A stretch of DNA of 64,000 nucleotides, from the NCBI GenBank assembly GCA_036273855.1, contig DASUGU010000049.1, positions 262,659-326,658 on the forward strand, given 5' to 3'. The DNA is from DATEPR01 sp036273855 (GTDB lineage: Bacteria; Actinomycetota; Actinomycetes; Mycobacteriales; Pseudonocardiaceae). A program made the position numbers and the translations under genes. This document shows positions 31,029-38,683 of the stretch, one piece after another (the first letter of the stretch is position 1; each line of letters starts with the position of its first letter). Below the pieces are notes generated by a model. It was not told where the DNA came from and ran no database searches. It saw only the letters and a program-made list of their open reading frames with translations.

Positions 31029-31865
31029 CTACTCGCCCACCGCCCGCCGGTACGGCAGGGCGCCGGGCTCCTCGAGTTCGGCGAACACCGGGTCCTCGTC
31101 GTCCGTGTCGACCACCACCGTGCCGGGGTGGACATGCCTGGTCAGCGGCTGCCGCTGGGGCAGCACCGGCTCCGGTTCCGGCTCGACGACGTCCTCGTCG
31201 AGCAGGTCCTCGTCGGCCGGTCCGTGCGCGTCGTGCTCCGGTCGGGCGACCGGGCGATGGGCCGGGCGCGGTTGGGCGGCCAGGCGGGCGGCCCGCCGGT
31301 CGCGGATCTCCTCCTCGATCCGGACCTGCCGCCGCAGGTAGCCGAGGTAGGAGACCAGCGCGATGTCGACGACGGCGTGCACCCACCACAGCAGCGGCGA
31401 CACCATCACCGCGAGCAGCGCGCTGACCACGGCCGCGAGCAGCGTGAGGACGACGATCCGCTGGCGGAACGTGTACCTGGCGCGCGCGGACATCGCCGCG
31501 GCCTCGGCGTCGTACCCGCCGCGGCCGGGCCGGAACGGCCTCGGTTCGCTCTGCGCGTACTCCTCGTAGTCGTCGTCGGATTCGTAGTCCGCGTCCGACT
31601 CGTAGTCGTCATAGTCCGCGTCGTAGTCCGATTCGACGTCGTAGTCGTCGTACTCGGGACCGTCGACCGCTCTGTCGACCTCTCCGGTGTCCGGCATGGT
31701 GGGCTCCCTCTCCGCCGTGCCGTGTACACCCCCGCTGCGCACGACCCGGGCCGCGAGCGTGGAGTCCGCGGTCCTGGCCACCTCCTGGCGCCTGCGGGCG
31801 ACGATCGGGACGAGGACCAGCAGCCACGCTCCGACCAGCGCGACAATGATCAACGAGCTGGGCAT
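31029..31865 (-). CDS. sepX: SepX/GlpR-like membrane protein of cell division
   Basis: The 278-residue protein has an N-terminal membrane helix (SSLIIVALVGAWLLVLVPIV), a basic RRRQEVAR stretch and a long acidic Asp/Tyr/Glu-rich cytoplasmic region. A second pair of membrane segments lies near 160-205 (RIVVLTLLAAVVSALLAVMV). The locus glp-GNAT-this gene is the conserved setting of SepX (Streptomyces) and GlpR (Corynebacterium), membrane proteins that help place FtsZ with the gephyrin-like Glp. Start ATG 31865 has GGGGGAGGTGA upstream. A further 24 residues upstream lack such support. First chromosomal protein gene beyond the tRNA. Confidence 0.8.
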   Translation of the reverse strand: MPSSLIIVALVGAWLLVLVPIVARRRQEVARTADSTLAARVVRSGGVHGTAEREPTMPDTGEVDRAVDGPEYDDYDVESDYDADYDDYESDADYESDDDYEEYAQSEPRPFRPGRGGYDAEAAAMSARARYTFRQRIVVLTLLAAVVSALLAVMVSPLLWWVHAVVDIALVSYLGYLRRQVRIEEEIRDRRAARLAAQPRPAHRPVARPEHDAHGPADEDLLDEDVVEPEPEPVLPQRQPLTRHVHPGTVVVDTDDEDPVFAELEEPGALPYRRAVGE

Positions 31866-32013
31866 GCCCCCGTCACCTCCCCCTGTGTACACGCATGGCA
31901 TGGTTGGTGCCGTCGCCACGCTAGTCACAACAGTCACACTGGTGTCGGAGCCACGCCGGAAGATCCGGCCGGAGCCTTACCACACGTGATAATCGCCCGA
32001 ACGGGCGAACCGG

Positions 32014-32712
32014 TCACGGGATTCGGGCGCGCCCCTGTCCCACCAAGCGGTTCACCAGCCCGGTGGGCGCGTCCTCCGTGGTCAACGCGAAGCAGTAGTG
32101 GTCCCGCCAGCCGCCCGCCACGTCCAGGTACCGGCGGAACAGCCCCTCCTGCTGAAACCCCAGCTTGGCCAGCACGCGGAGGCTGGGCGTGTTCTCCGGC
32201 CGGACCGTCGCCTCCAGCCGGTGCAGGCCGCCTTCGGCGAAGCAGTGGTCGACCAGCATGGCCACCGACGCGGTCGCGACACCGCCGCGCACCACGTGGC
32301 TGGCCACCCAGTAGCCGATCCACGCGGAGCACAGCGCGCCCCGCACGATGTTGCCCACCGTGACCTGCCCGACCACGTCCCCGTTCACGCAGATCATGAA
32401 CGGCAGCGACTGCCCGCTGCGGGCCAGCGCGCGCAGCGCCCACCACTGCGACGGCCACGCCAGCGTCCCGTTGCGGTCCTCCCACCGGCCGACGCCGCTG
32501 GGCTCCCAGTTCTCCAGATGGGCCTGGTCGCGCAGCCGGATCCGGCTCCACGCCGACGCGTCGAACAGGTGCGGCGGCCGCAGTTCGACCATGCCGGCGG
32601 GCACGGCCAGCGGGCCGAGCCGGGTCGGCCAGCCGGGGTGCCGGCCCGTGGAGGCGCCGAGTGACCAGCCGGCGTCACCTGCTCCGGCGGATAGTCCACG
32701 TTCGGCGGGCAC
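32014..32712 (-). CDS. GNAT-family N-acetyltransferase (RimJ-like)
   Basis: In this 232-residue protein residues 20-215 form a GNAT fold of the ribosomal-protein acetyltransferase kind: FMICVNGDVVGQVTVGNIVRG, then the acetyl-CoA loop region AWIGYWVASHVVRGGVATAS, and LHRLEATVRPENTPSLRVLAKLGF, a hallmark of RimJ/RimL-type enzymes. It would transfer acetyl from acetyl-CoA to a protein N-terminus or small amine. The substrate is unknown. GTG 32712 has GGGAG 7 nt upstream. It lies between glp and sepX, an order shared with M. tuberculosis and Streptomyces. Confidence 0.88.
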   Translation of the reverse strand: MPAERGLSAGAGDAGWSLGASTGRHPGWPTRLGPLAVPAGMVELRPPHLFDASAWSRIRLRDQAHLENWEPSGVGRWEDRNGTLAWPSQWWALRALARSGQSLPFMICVNGDVVGQVTVGNIVRGALCSAWIGYWVASHVVRGGVATASVAMLVDHCFAEGGLHRLEATVRPENTPSLRVLAKLGFQQEGLFRRYLDVAGGWRDHYCFALTTEDAPTGLVNRLVGQGRARIP

Positions 32713-32782
32713 TGCGGCGCTCCCTCAGATCTGCGTTCCGGGATGCCACGAACATATCCGGCGTGTCACCCGCCGCGACCGG

Positions 32783-34006
32783 CTACCCGCGCTGCGCGAG
32801 AAAGGTGACCTGTACGTCGTCGCCGACCGCGATGTCGGTGGTCTCCTCCTCGACCAGTATCAGGCAGTTGGCCTCGGCGAGCGATGCCAGCAGATGCGCC
32901 CCGGACGTGCCGAGCGGCTGCACCAGGTACTCCTCCGTCGCGGTGTCCCGCAGCAGCTGGCCGCGTAGGAAACCCTTGCGCCCCTTGGTGGACGCGATCG
33001 GCGAGAGCAGCCGGGCGGTGATCACCCTGCGGTGCGGGCTGCGCTTGCCCAGCGCCACCCTGATCAACGGCCGGACCAGCACCTCGAACACCACGAGCGC
33101 GCTCATCGGGTTGCTGGGCAACAGGAACGTGGGCACCAGGTCGGGGCCGAGCCGCCCGAAGCCCTGCACCGAACCGGGGTGCATGCCCACGCGGGTCACG
33201 TCGACGTTGCCGAGTTCACCGAGTGCCTCGTGGATCTCCGCGCCGTTCGCGCCGCCGACGCCACCGGCGACGACCACCACCTCGGACAGCAGCAGCCGCC
33301 CCTCGACGACCTCGCGCAGCCGCGCGGCGTCGCCGGGCACGATGCCCACCCTCGTCACCTCGGCGCCCGCGTCCCGGCCGGCGGCGGCCAGTGCGTAGGA
33401 GTTCACGTCGTACACCTGGCCGGGCCCCGGCGTGCGGCCGATGTCCACCAGCTCGTCGCCCACCGAGATCACCGACACCCTGGGCCGGGGGTGCACCAGC
33501 ACCTTGTCCCTGCCCACCGCAGCCAGCAGGCCGACCTGGGCCGAGCCGATCGTCGACCCGCGCCGCACGGCGACGTCCCCGGGCTGCACGTCCTCACCGG
33601 TGCGCCGCACGAACGCGGCCGAGGGCACCGGCCGGTGGATGGTCACCCTGGCGTCGTGGCCGTCGGTGTAGTCGGTGGGCACCACGGCGTCGGCCAGCGT
33701 CGGCAGCGGCGCCCCGGTGGCCACCCGCACGGCCTGGCCGGGCTGCAGGCGCCTGGGCTGCCGGGAGCCGGTCGGGATCTCGCCGACGACGGGCAGCGTG
33801 ACCAGTTCGGTGTCGGCGGACTGCACGTCGACGCTGCGCACGGCATACCCGTCGACGGCAGCCTGGTCGAAGCCGGGCAGCGCCCGTTCCGCCACGACCT
33901 CCTCGGCACACAACAGGCTCTGGGCCTCGGAGATCGCCACCCGGACCGGAGCCGGTCGCACCGCACCGGCCAGCACTCTGGCGAGCTGCTCGTCTACTGA
34001 TCTCAT
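32783..34006 (-). CDS. glp: Gephyrin-like MoeA-family protein (Glp)
   Basis: This 407-residue protein has the MoeA architecture. The N-terminal domain contains PGFDQAAVDGYAVRS, domain III has VRVATGAPLPTLADAVVP and the GDVAVRRGS segment, the MPT-binding domain has VSVISVGDEL and VVVAGGVGGANGAE, and a beta-barrel C-terminus follows FLLPSNPMSALVVFEVLVRP. Classical MoeA inserts molybdate into molybdopterin. The copy at this locus in actinobacteria is the cell-division protein Glp, which binds FtsZ and GlpR/SepX. The neighbours favour that reading. ATG 34006 has GAGGA 8 nt upstream. It follows galU by 49 nt. Confidence 0.88.
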   Translation of the reverse strand: MRSVDEQLARVLAGAVRPAPVRVAISEAQSLLCAEEVVAERALPGFDQAAVDGYAVRSVDVQSADTELVTLPVVGEIPTGSRQPRRLQPGQAVRVATGAPLPTLADAVVPTDYTDGHDARVTIHRPVPSAAFVRRTGEDVQPGDVAVRRGSTIGSAQVGLLAAVGRDKVLVHPRPRVSVISVGDELVDIGRTPGPGQVYDVNSYALAAAGRDAGAEVTRVGIVPGDAARLREVVEGRLLLSEVVVVAGGVGGANGAEIHEALGELGNVDVTRVGMHPGSVQGFGRLGPDLVPTFLLPSNPMSALVVFEVLVRPLIRVALGKRSPHRRVITARLLSPIASTKGRKGFLRGQLLRDTATEEYLVQPLGTSGAHLLASLAEANCLILVEEETTDIAVGDDVQVTFLAQRG

Positions 34007-34055
34007 CGGCTGGTCCTCGCAGTTCGGCGGTGCCCCGGCGCCGTGCCGGACACCG

Positions 34056-34946
34056 TCATTCGTGGTCGAGTCGCTCCCGCAGCCACTCGCGCAGCGCCGG
34101 GCCGTAGTCCGGATCCTCCAGTGCAAAGTGAACAGCGGCCCGCAGGAATCCGGCGGGATTGCCGAGGTCGTGTCGCAAGCCGGAATGGACGACGACGTGC
34201 ACCGGATGCCCCTCGTCGATCAGTAAGGCCACCGCGTCGGTGAGCTGGAGCTCGCCGCCGGAGCCCGGCGTGATCCGCCGCAGCGCGTCGAACACGGCCC
34301 TGTCCAGCAGGTATCGGCCGGCGGCGGCGAACGTGGACGGCGCCTCGTCCGGTTTCGGCTTCTCCACCATGCCGTGTACCCGCTTGACGTCGGCGGCATC
34401 GGTCTCGGCCACGTCGAACACGCCGTACGCGGAAATCTGCTCGCGCGGGATGTCGAATGCACACAACACGCTGCCGCCGTAGCGGGCGCGCACCTCGGCC
34501 ATTCTGGTCAGCACGCCGTTGGGCAGCACCAGGTCGTCGGGCAGCAGCACGGCCACGGCGTCGTCGTCGGGCAGCAGCTTGGGCTCGGCACAGCCGACGG
34601 CGTGCCCCAGGCCCAGCGCCTTGTCCTGGATGGCCTCGACGACCTCGATCAACTCGGTTGCCCGGCGCACCTTGGCGGCCAGGTCGGCTTTGCCGCGTTC
34701 GACCAGCGTGCGCTCCAGGTCCGGCTGCGGGCGGAAGTAGTCGGTCACCGCCGACTTGCCCGGCGAGCTGACGATCACCAGCCGGCTCGCGCCCGCCTGC
34801 GCCGCCTCGGCCGCCACCATCTCGATGCCCGGCGTGTCCACCACGGGGAACAGTTCCTTCGGCACGGACTTGGTGGTGGGCAGGAACCGGGTGCCCAGTC
34901 CGGCGGCGGGCACGATGGCGGTCTGGCAGGCGCGCGTCGGGCTCAT
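34056..34946 (-). CDS. galU: UTP-glucose-1-phosphate uridylyltransferase
   Basis: The 296-residue enzyme makes UDP-glucose from UTP and glucose 1-phosphate for cell-wall and storage glycans. AIVPAAGLGTRFLPTTKSVPKE is the nucleotide-binding signature, LVIVSSPGKSAVTDYF and PKLLPDDDAVAVLLPDDLV follow, and GMVEKPKPDEAPS and GSGGELQLTDAV complete the GalU pattern. ATG 34946 is chosen, with an AGGAGG 14 nt upstream, a long spacing. The start codon is only 24 nt from that of the divergent folate gene, so the two promoters must overlap. First gene of the galU-glp-GNAT-sepX operon. Confidence 0.93.
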   Translation of the reverse strand: MSPTRACQTAIVPAAGLGTRFLPTTKSVPKELFPVVDTPGIEMVAAEAAQAGASRLVIVSSPGKSAVTDYFRPQPDLERTLVERGKADLAAKVRRATELIEVVEAIQDKALGLGHAVGCAEPKLLPDDDAVAVLLPDDLVLPNGVLTRMAEVRARYGGSVLCAFDIPREQISAYGVFDVAETDAADVKRVHGMVEKPKPDEAPSTFAAAGRYLLDRAVFDALRRITPGSGGELQLTDAVALLIDEGHPVHVVVHSGLRHDLGNPAGFLRAAVHFALEDPDYGPALREWLRERLDHE

Positions 34947-34958
34947 GGTGAGCGAGCC

Positions 34959-34964
34959 TAACCT
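34959..34964 (+). promoter_or_regulatory. Leaderless -10 element for the folate cyclo-ligase gene
   Basis: TAACCT sits exactly at -12 to -7 when the first base of the GTG at 34971 is +1, the pattern of leaderless actinobacterial mRNAs. There is no ribosome site in front of this GTG. Confidence 0.55.
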
Positions 34965-34970
34965 CCTGCT

Positions 34971-35552
34971 GTGGCCGACCCTGGAGAAGATCGCTACTCC
35001 AAACGTCACTGGCGTGCCCGGCTGCTGGCGGCACGCCGGCTGGTCCCCGCGGAGCAGCACGCCGCCGAGGCACGTGCCCTGGCCACGGCTGTGGTGGACA
35101 TACCCGCTGGCCTGGTGTGCTGCTACGTGCCGGTGGGCAGCGAGCCGGGATCACTCGACCTGATCACCTCGTTGGCGGGCGCCGGCAGACAGGTGATGCT
35201 GCCGGTGGTGGTCGGCTCGGCGCCGCTGGACTGGGCGTACTACACGGGTCCGGATTCGCTGGCGCCCGGCCCCTACGGCCTTCGCCAGCCGTCCGGACCG
35301 CGGCTGGGCGCCGGTGCGATCGGCGAGGCGGACCTGGTGCTGGTGCCCGCGCTGGCGGTCGACCGGGCGGGTCACCGGATCGGGCGAGGTGGGGGTCACT
35401 ACGACCGGTCGCTGCCGCTGGTCGCACCCGGGACACCGCTGGTCGCGGTGGTGCGGGACGACGAACTGGTCGACGCGCTGCCCCACGAACCCCACGACGT
35501 ACCGATGACGGCGGTGTTGACCCCGATCGGGGGACTTCTGCGGCTGGGGTGA
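34971..35552 (+). CDS. 5-formyltetrahydrofolate cyclo-ligase
   Basis: The 193-residue enzyme returns 5-formyl-THF to 5,10-methenyl-THF using ATP. Recognisable segments are the basic N-terminal RHWRARLLAARRLV, CCYVPVGSEPGSLDLI, VMLPVVV, the LDWAYYTGPDSLAPGPYGLRQ loop, and the signature LVLVPALAVDRAGHRIGRGG followed by GHYDRSL. It starts at GTG 34971 without a Shine-Dalgarno sequence, so the transcript is probably leaderless. It is divergent from galU with only 24 nt between start codons. The M. tuberculosis equivalent (Rv0992c) has the same neighbours. Confidence 0.9.
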   Translation: MADPGEDRYSKRHWRARLLAARRLVPAEQHAAEARALATAVVDIPAGLVCCYVPVGSEPGSLDLITSLAGAGRQVMLPVVVGSAPLDWAYYTGPDSLAPGPYGLRQPSGPRLGAGAIGEADLVLVPALAVDRAGHRIGRGGGHYDRSLPLVAPGTPLVAVVRDDELVDALPHEPHDVPMTAVLTPIGGLLRLG

Positions 35553-35627
35553 CTCGCGTCGTGCCTGGTCGGGCCGGCCCTGTGCGGGGGTGTTTGCACC
35601 CGGTACGGTGTCTGGCGCATCATCGTA

Positions 35628-35654
35628 TTGGCACTCTCCCCGATCGAGTGCCAG
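35628..35654 (+). promoter_or_regulatory. CIRCE element (HrcA operator)
   Basis: TTGGCACTC (35628-35636), nine bases, then GAGTGCCAG (35646-35654), fits the CIRCE inverted repeat TTAGCACTC-N9-GAGTGCTAA with 8 of 9 arm positions paired. It lies 37 nt before the start of the FmdB-type gene. The M. tuberculosis homologue Rv0991c belongs to the HrcA heat-shock regulon. Confidence 0.85.
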
Positions 35655-35691
35655 TCAGGGATTTCGCGGTAGTCGCGTGAGGGAGCCGAAC

Positions 35692-36000
35692 GTGCCGACC
35701 TACCAGTACGCCTGCACGGCCTGTGGCCACCGGTTCGAGGCCGTGCAGTCATTCACGGACGCCTCGCTGTCGGAGTGCCCGGAATGCTCGGGCAAGCTCC
35801 GGAAGCTGTTCGGCTCCGTGGGCGTGGTGTTCAAGGGCAGCGGCTTCTACCGCAACGACAGCCGGGCCGACGCCAAGAAGCCGGCGGCCGCCGAGTCGAA
35901 GCCGGCCGAGTCGAAGCCGGCCGAGTCGAAGCCCAGCGAGAAGTCGACCTCGTCGTCCAACGACATGAAGTCCACGAGTACCACAGCCAAGGCCTCCTGA
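35692..36000 (+). CDS. FmdB-family zinc-ribbon protein (Rv0991c/Ruc-like)
   Basis: The 102-residue protein has an N-terminal FmdB zinc ribbon with Cys8-X2-Cys11 and Cys29-X2-Cys32 (YQYACTACGHRFE and SECPECSGKLRKLFG). A hydrophobic GVVFKGSGFYRND segment and a low-complexity tail of Lys/Glu/Ser repeats (ESKPAESKPAESK) follow. The M. tuberculosis homologue is described as a redox-regulated chaperone that captures unfolded proteins for DnaK. The CIRCE element upstream supports a heat-shock role here. GTG 35692 has GAGGGAG 6 nt upstream. The SAF-domain gene follows 114 nt later. Confidence 0.88.
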   Translation: MPTYQYACTACGHRFEAVQSFTDASLSECPECSGKLRKLFGSVGVVFKGSGFYRNDSRADAKKPAAAESKPAESKPAESKPSEKSTSSSNDMKSTSTTAKAS

Positions 36001-36114
36001 GCGGCAGTTGTCCACAGCCCCCTGATCTGTCCACAGCCCACAGCTCACGCCCCGCCTCCCCCCTCCACTTCTGCCTACTGTCGCCTCACCACCCGCGACA
36101 CCCAGGAGGCAGAA

Positions 36115-36801
36115 GTGTTCCGACGCACGCCGCTCGACCCGCTCCCGCTCGACCGACTGCGCACCGTGCTGCGCGGCCGAGGCTGGCCCCGCACCATGGC
36201 GCTGCGCCGAGTCGTCGCCGTGGCCCTGGTGGTCCTGGCAGGCGCCCTGGCACTGCGCCCGGCGGGTGCCCGAGAGGCCACCCAGACCGACGTCGTGGTG
36301 GCCGCCAAGGACATGGCGCCCGGCAGCCTGCTGTCCCGGTCCGATGTGGCGATCCGCTCGCTGCCCGGCTCCGTGGTGCCCAGCGGCGCGCTGACCGACC
36401 CCGAGGCCGCCACCGGCCGGGTCCTGTCCGGCCCGGTCCGAGCCGGTGAGCCGTTGACGGACGTTCGATTGGTCGGCCCGGCCGACACGGCACTGACCAC
36501 AGGCGACCCGAACGCGGCCACGGTTCCGGTCCGCCTGGCCGATCCCGACGTCGCCGACCTGCTCCGCCCCGGCATCCGCGTCGACGTGGTCACGCTCGAT
36601 CCGGACCATCAGAGCGACCCGGTCCTGGCCGAGAACGCGACCGTCGTGACCGTCCGCGACACCAGTGGTTCGACCGGTGGCGTGGCGGGTACCGATCAGA
36701 ACCAGAACGGCAGATTGGTGCTGGTGGCCCTGCCCAGGCAATACGCGACCCGGCTGGCGGCCGCCTCATTGCGACAACCGGTCACGGTTACCCTCCGCTA
36801 G
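36115..36801 (+). CDS. SAF-domain membrane-anchored protein (CpaB-like)
   Basis: The 228-residue protein has an N-terminal membrane segment (about 31-50, RVVAVALVVLAGALAL) followed by a SAF domain: TDVVVAAKDMAPGSLLSRSDVA, then GRVLSGPVRAGEPLTDVRL. This is the fold of CpaB/RcpC and flagellar FlgA proteins, where it sits outside the membrane and may bind glycan. The C-terminal half (ATVPVRLADPDVADLLRPGI onward) is the usual continuation. GTG 36115 has AGGAGG upstream. No pilus genes lie nearby, so its partner is unknown. Followed by mscL. Confidence 0.82.
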   Translation: MFRRTPLDPLPLDRLRTVLRGRGWPRTMALRRVVAVALVVLAGALALRPAGAREATQTDVVVAAKDMAPGSLLSRSDVAIRSLPGSVVPSGALTDPEAATGRVLSGPVRAGEPLTDVRLVGPADTALTTGDPNAATVPVRLADPDVADLLRPGIRVDVVTLDPDHQSDPVLAENATVVTVRDTSGSTGGVAGTDQNQNGRLVLVALPRQYATRLAAASLRQPVTVTLR

Positions 36802-36856
36802 TCCACAGCGCGGCCGGGCGACGGCGCGCGGCGCAGATCCCCACCGAGGAGCGGTC

Positions 36857-37261
36857 ATGCTGAAAGGCTTCCGGGAGTTCGTCTTCCGAGGCAACATCTT
36901 CGAACTGGCGATCGCGGTCGTGATCGGCACGGCGTTCACCGCGGTGGTGACGTCGGTCGTGACCAACCTGATCAACCCGATCATCGCGGCCATCGGCGGC
37001 CACAGCGTCAACGGCCTGTCGATCACGCTGGTGTCGGGCAACGCGAAGACGGTCATGCACTTCGACACGGTGATCACGGCCATCATCAACTTCGTGATCA
37101 TCGCCGCCGTCGTGTACTTCGCGTTCGTCATGCCGATGCAGAAGATCATGGCGATGCGTAGGCGCAACCAGCCGGAGCCCCTTCCCGAGCCCACCGACGT
37201 CGAAGTCCTGATGGAGATCCGCGACCTGATCCGCACCCAGTCCAGCCGCAACCAGGTCTGA
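36857..37261 (+). CDS. mscL: Large-conductance mechanosensitive channel
   Basis: The 134-residue channel has the N-terminal helix MLKGFREFVFRGNIFELAIA, then TM1 VVIGTAFTAVVTSVVTNLIN and the periplasmic loop. TM2 is TAIINFVIIAAVVYFAFVM, and a charged C-terminal helix with a bundle of Glu/Arg follows. It opens under membrane tension on hypo-osmotic shock and releases solutes. Length and motifs are those of the family. ATG 36857 has GAGGAGCGG upstream. The gene order FmdB-SAF-MscL is shared with M. tuberculosis. Confidence 0.95.
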   Translation: MLKGFREFVFRGNIFELAIAVVIGTAFTAVVTSVVTNLINPIIAAIGGHSVNGLSITLVSGNAKTVMHFDTVITAIINFVIIAAVVYFAFVMPMQKIMAMRRRNQPEPLPEPTDVEVLMEIRDLIRTQSSRNQV

Positions 37262-37313
37262 CCCCGTCCCGCTCCCCGACGTGGTCAGCGGTCCGGGCCA
37301 CACGTTGGTGGAC

Positions 37314-37478
37314 TCAGTCCCGGTCGTGATGGGGCGGGCGGTTGTCCTGGTACCACGAGTCGTCATCGCGCGACTCCTGGCTGGTCGGGCGCTCGTCCTG
37401 GGTCACATCGGGCAGGACGTCGCCGAAGACATCGGCCACGGTGGGGCGCCGTTCGGGCGGTGGGGCTGGCTCGGTCAC
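37314..37478 (-). CDS. Small acidic hypothetical protein
   Basis: A 54-residue polar frame (VTEPAPPPERRPTVADVFGD, ending DSWYQDNRPPHHDRD). It contains a short helical VADVFGDVLPD and a charged tail. The GTG at 37478 has no spaced ribosome site, but GATGAT stands at -12 to -7, so it may be leaderless. No named family is recognised. Codon use and the position between mscL and the antitoxin-like gene support a real gene. Confidence 0.5.
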   Translation of the reverse strand: MTEPAPPPERRPTVADVFGDVLPDVTQDERPTSQESRDDDSWYQDNRPPHHDRD

Positions 37479-37567
37479 CCCTCCATCATCACACCGGGCC
37501 GCCGGTCCGCGATGGTGGCAGCATGGAGACATCCAGGCCGAACCCGACACGAAAGCTGAGCAGCGAC

Positions 37568-37903
37568 ATGAGCTTCCTTGACAAGGCTAAAGACATGGCG
37601 TCCAAGGTCGCCGACGACCTGGCAGGCAAGGCCGGCCCGCTGGGCGAGAAGGCCAAGCCACTCGCGGAGAAGGCCGCCCCCTACGCCGAGAAGGCCGCCA
37701 CACTCGCCGCCAAGGGCGTGTCCACAGCGGCATCCACAGTAGACAAGGCAACCCACGGCAAGTACCACGACCGGATCGAGTCGGTCAGCGGCAAACTCGG
37801 CGACGCCCTCAACCGCGACGGCCACACCGCCAAGCCGGAATCCACCCCGGAGCCCGGCCCCACTTCGCAGCCGAAGGAGAACCCGGAGCCCAACCAGCCG
37901 TAG
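37568..37903 (+). CDS. MT0933/Rv0909-type antitoxin-family protein
   Basis: The 111-residue protein has an N-terminal half that is a run of amphipathic helical repeats (DKAKDMASKVADDLAGKAG, GEKAKPLAEKAAPYAEKAA) rich in Lys and Ala. GKYHDRIESVSGKL follows, the signature of the MT0933 antitoxin family (PF14013), and the tail is Pro/Glu-rich. Family members are annotated as antitoxins by analogy with Rv0909. No toxin gene is adjacent here, so that role is doubtful. ATG 37568 lies 307 nt after mscL. Confidence 0.75.
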   Translation: MSFLDKAKDMASKVADDLAGKAGPLGEKAKPLAEKAAPYAEKAATLAAKGVSTAASTVDKATHGKYHDRIESVSGKLGDALNRDGHTAKPESTPEPGPTSQPKENPEPNQP

Positions 37904-38182
37904 CCGCCGCGACCCCACCCCACCGGCAACACGGCGCACACGGAACCGCCCCACCAGCAACAGCAGCCGCACCCGCCCCCGGCGAACGCGCTGCGCCCGC
38001 CGAGCACTCGCGCCACCCACTCACCGGCGGACGCGGCGCCAACGGACCTACCTGCACACCACCCGGCATGGGCGCACTCCCAGGCCTAGGCGAACGCGGC
38101 TCCAAGGAGGTCCGCCAGCGATAGCCGCATCCCGCTCATCGGCGAACACTGCTAGGGCTGGCACAGCTCATGCGGGCAGGGC
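37904..38182. other. Intergenic region, nothing recognised
   Basis: About 280 GC-rich nt lie between the antitoxin-like gene and the converging moaB. I see no supported gene, repeat or clear terminator. Confidence 0.5.
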
Positions 38183-38683
38183 TCAGGCTTCGTCCAACCC
38201 GGACAGTTCCTCGATGACATGCGGCACCAGGGCGGACAACGTGGCCATCCCGTCCCGCACGGCGGCCCGCGAGCCGGCGAGGTTGACCACCAGCGTGCTC
38301 CCGGACACACCCACGAGCCCACGCGAGATGCCGGCATCCACGGCGCCGGCCGCGAGTCCGGACGCCCGGAGCGCCTCGGCGATGCCGGGAATGGGCCGGT
38401 CGAGGACGCCCTGGGTGGCGTCGGGGGTGACGTCCCGTGGCGAGACACCGGTGCCGCCGACGGTGATCACGAGGTCGACGCCGCCGATCACGGCGGTGTT
38501 CAGGGCGTTGCGGATGTCGACTGTCTCACCGGCGACGGCGACCGTGCCGTCCACGATGAACCCGGTCTCCTCCAACAGCTCGGTGACCAGCGGCCCGGTC
38601 TTGTCGTCGTGCTCACCGTGTACCACCCGGTCGTCGACGATCACGACCAGTGCCCGGCCAAGTCGCTGCGTACTGCGCTCCAT
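38183..38683 (-). CDS. moaB: MogA/MoaB-family molybdopterin protein
   Basis: The 166-residue protein is a single MoCF-binding domain: RALVVIVDDRVVHGEHDDKTG, then VDLVITVGGTGVSPRDVTPD with the TGGTG-type loop that binds molybdopterin, and SGSTLVVNLAGSRAAVRDGM. Such enzymes adenylylate molybdopterin before molybdate insertion. In M. tuberculosis moaB2 lies beside pepD and mprAB, as here. ATG 38683 is taken, and a GTG three codons earlier is possible. Neither has a strong ribosome site. Confidence 0.88.
   Translation of the reverse strand: MERSTQRLGRALVVIVDDRVVHGEHDDKTGPLVTELLEETGFIVDGTVAVAGETVDIRNALNTAVIGGVDLVITVGGTGVSPRDVTPDATQGVLDRPIPGIAEALRASGLAAGAVDAGISRGLVGVSGSTLVVNLAGSRAAVRDGMATLSALVPHVIEELSGLDEA

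Noticed and set aside
36008..36035. TTGTCCACA and CTGTCCACA, matching the actinobacterial DnaA-box consensus
   Set aside because: Only two boxes, no AT-rich unwinding region, and dnaA/dnaN are not nearby, so this is not oriC. TCCACAG words also recur by chance in this DNA (37720, 38710).
37568..37903. A toxin-antitoxin pair based on the MT0933-type antitoxin annotation
   Set aside because: No adjacent toxin gene on either strand. The small acidic frame at 37314-37478 resembles no toxin family.
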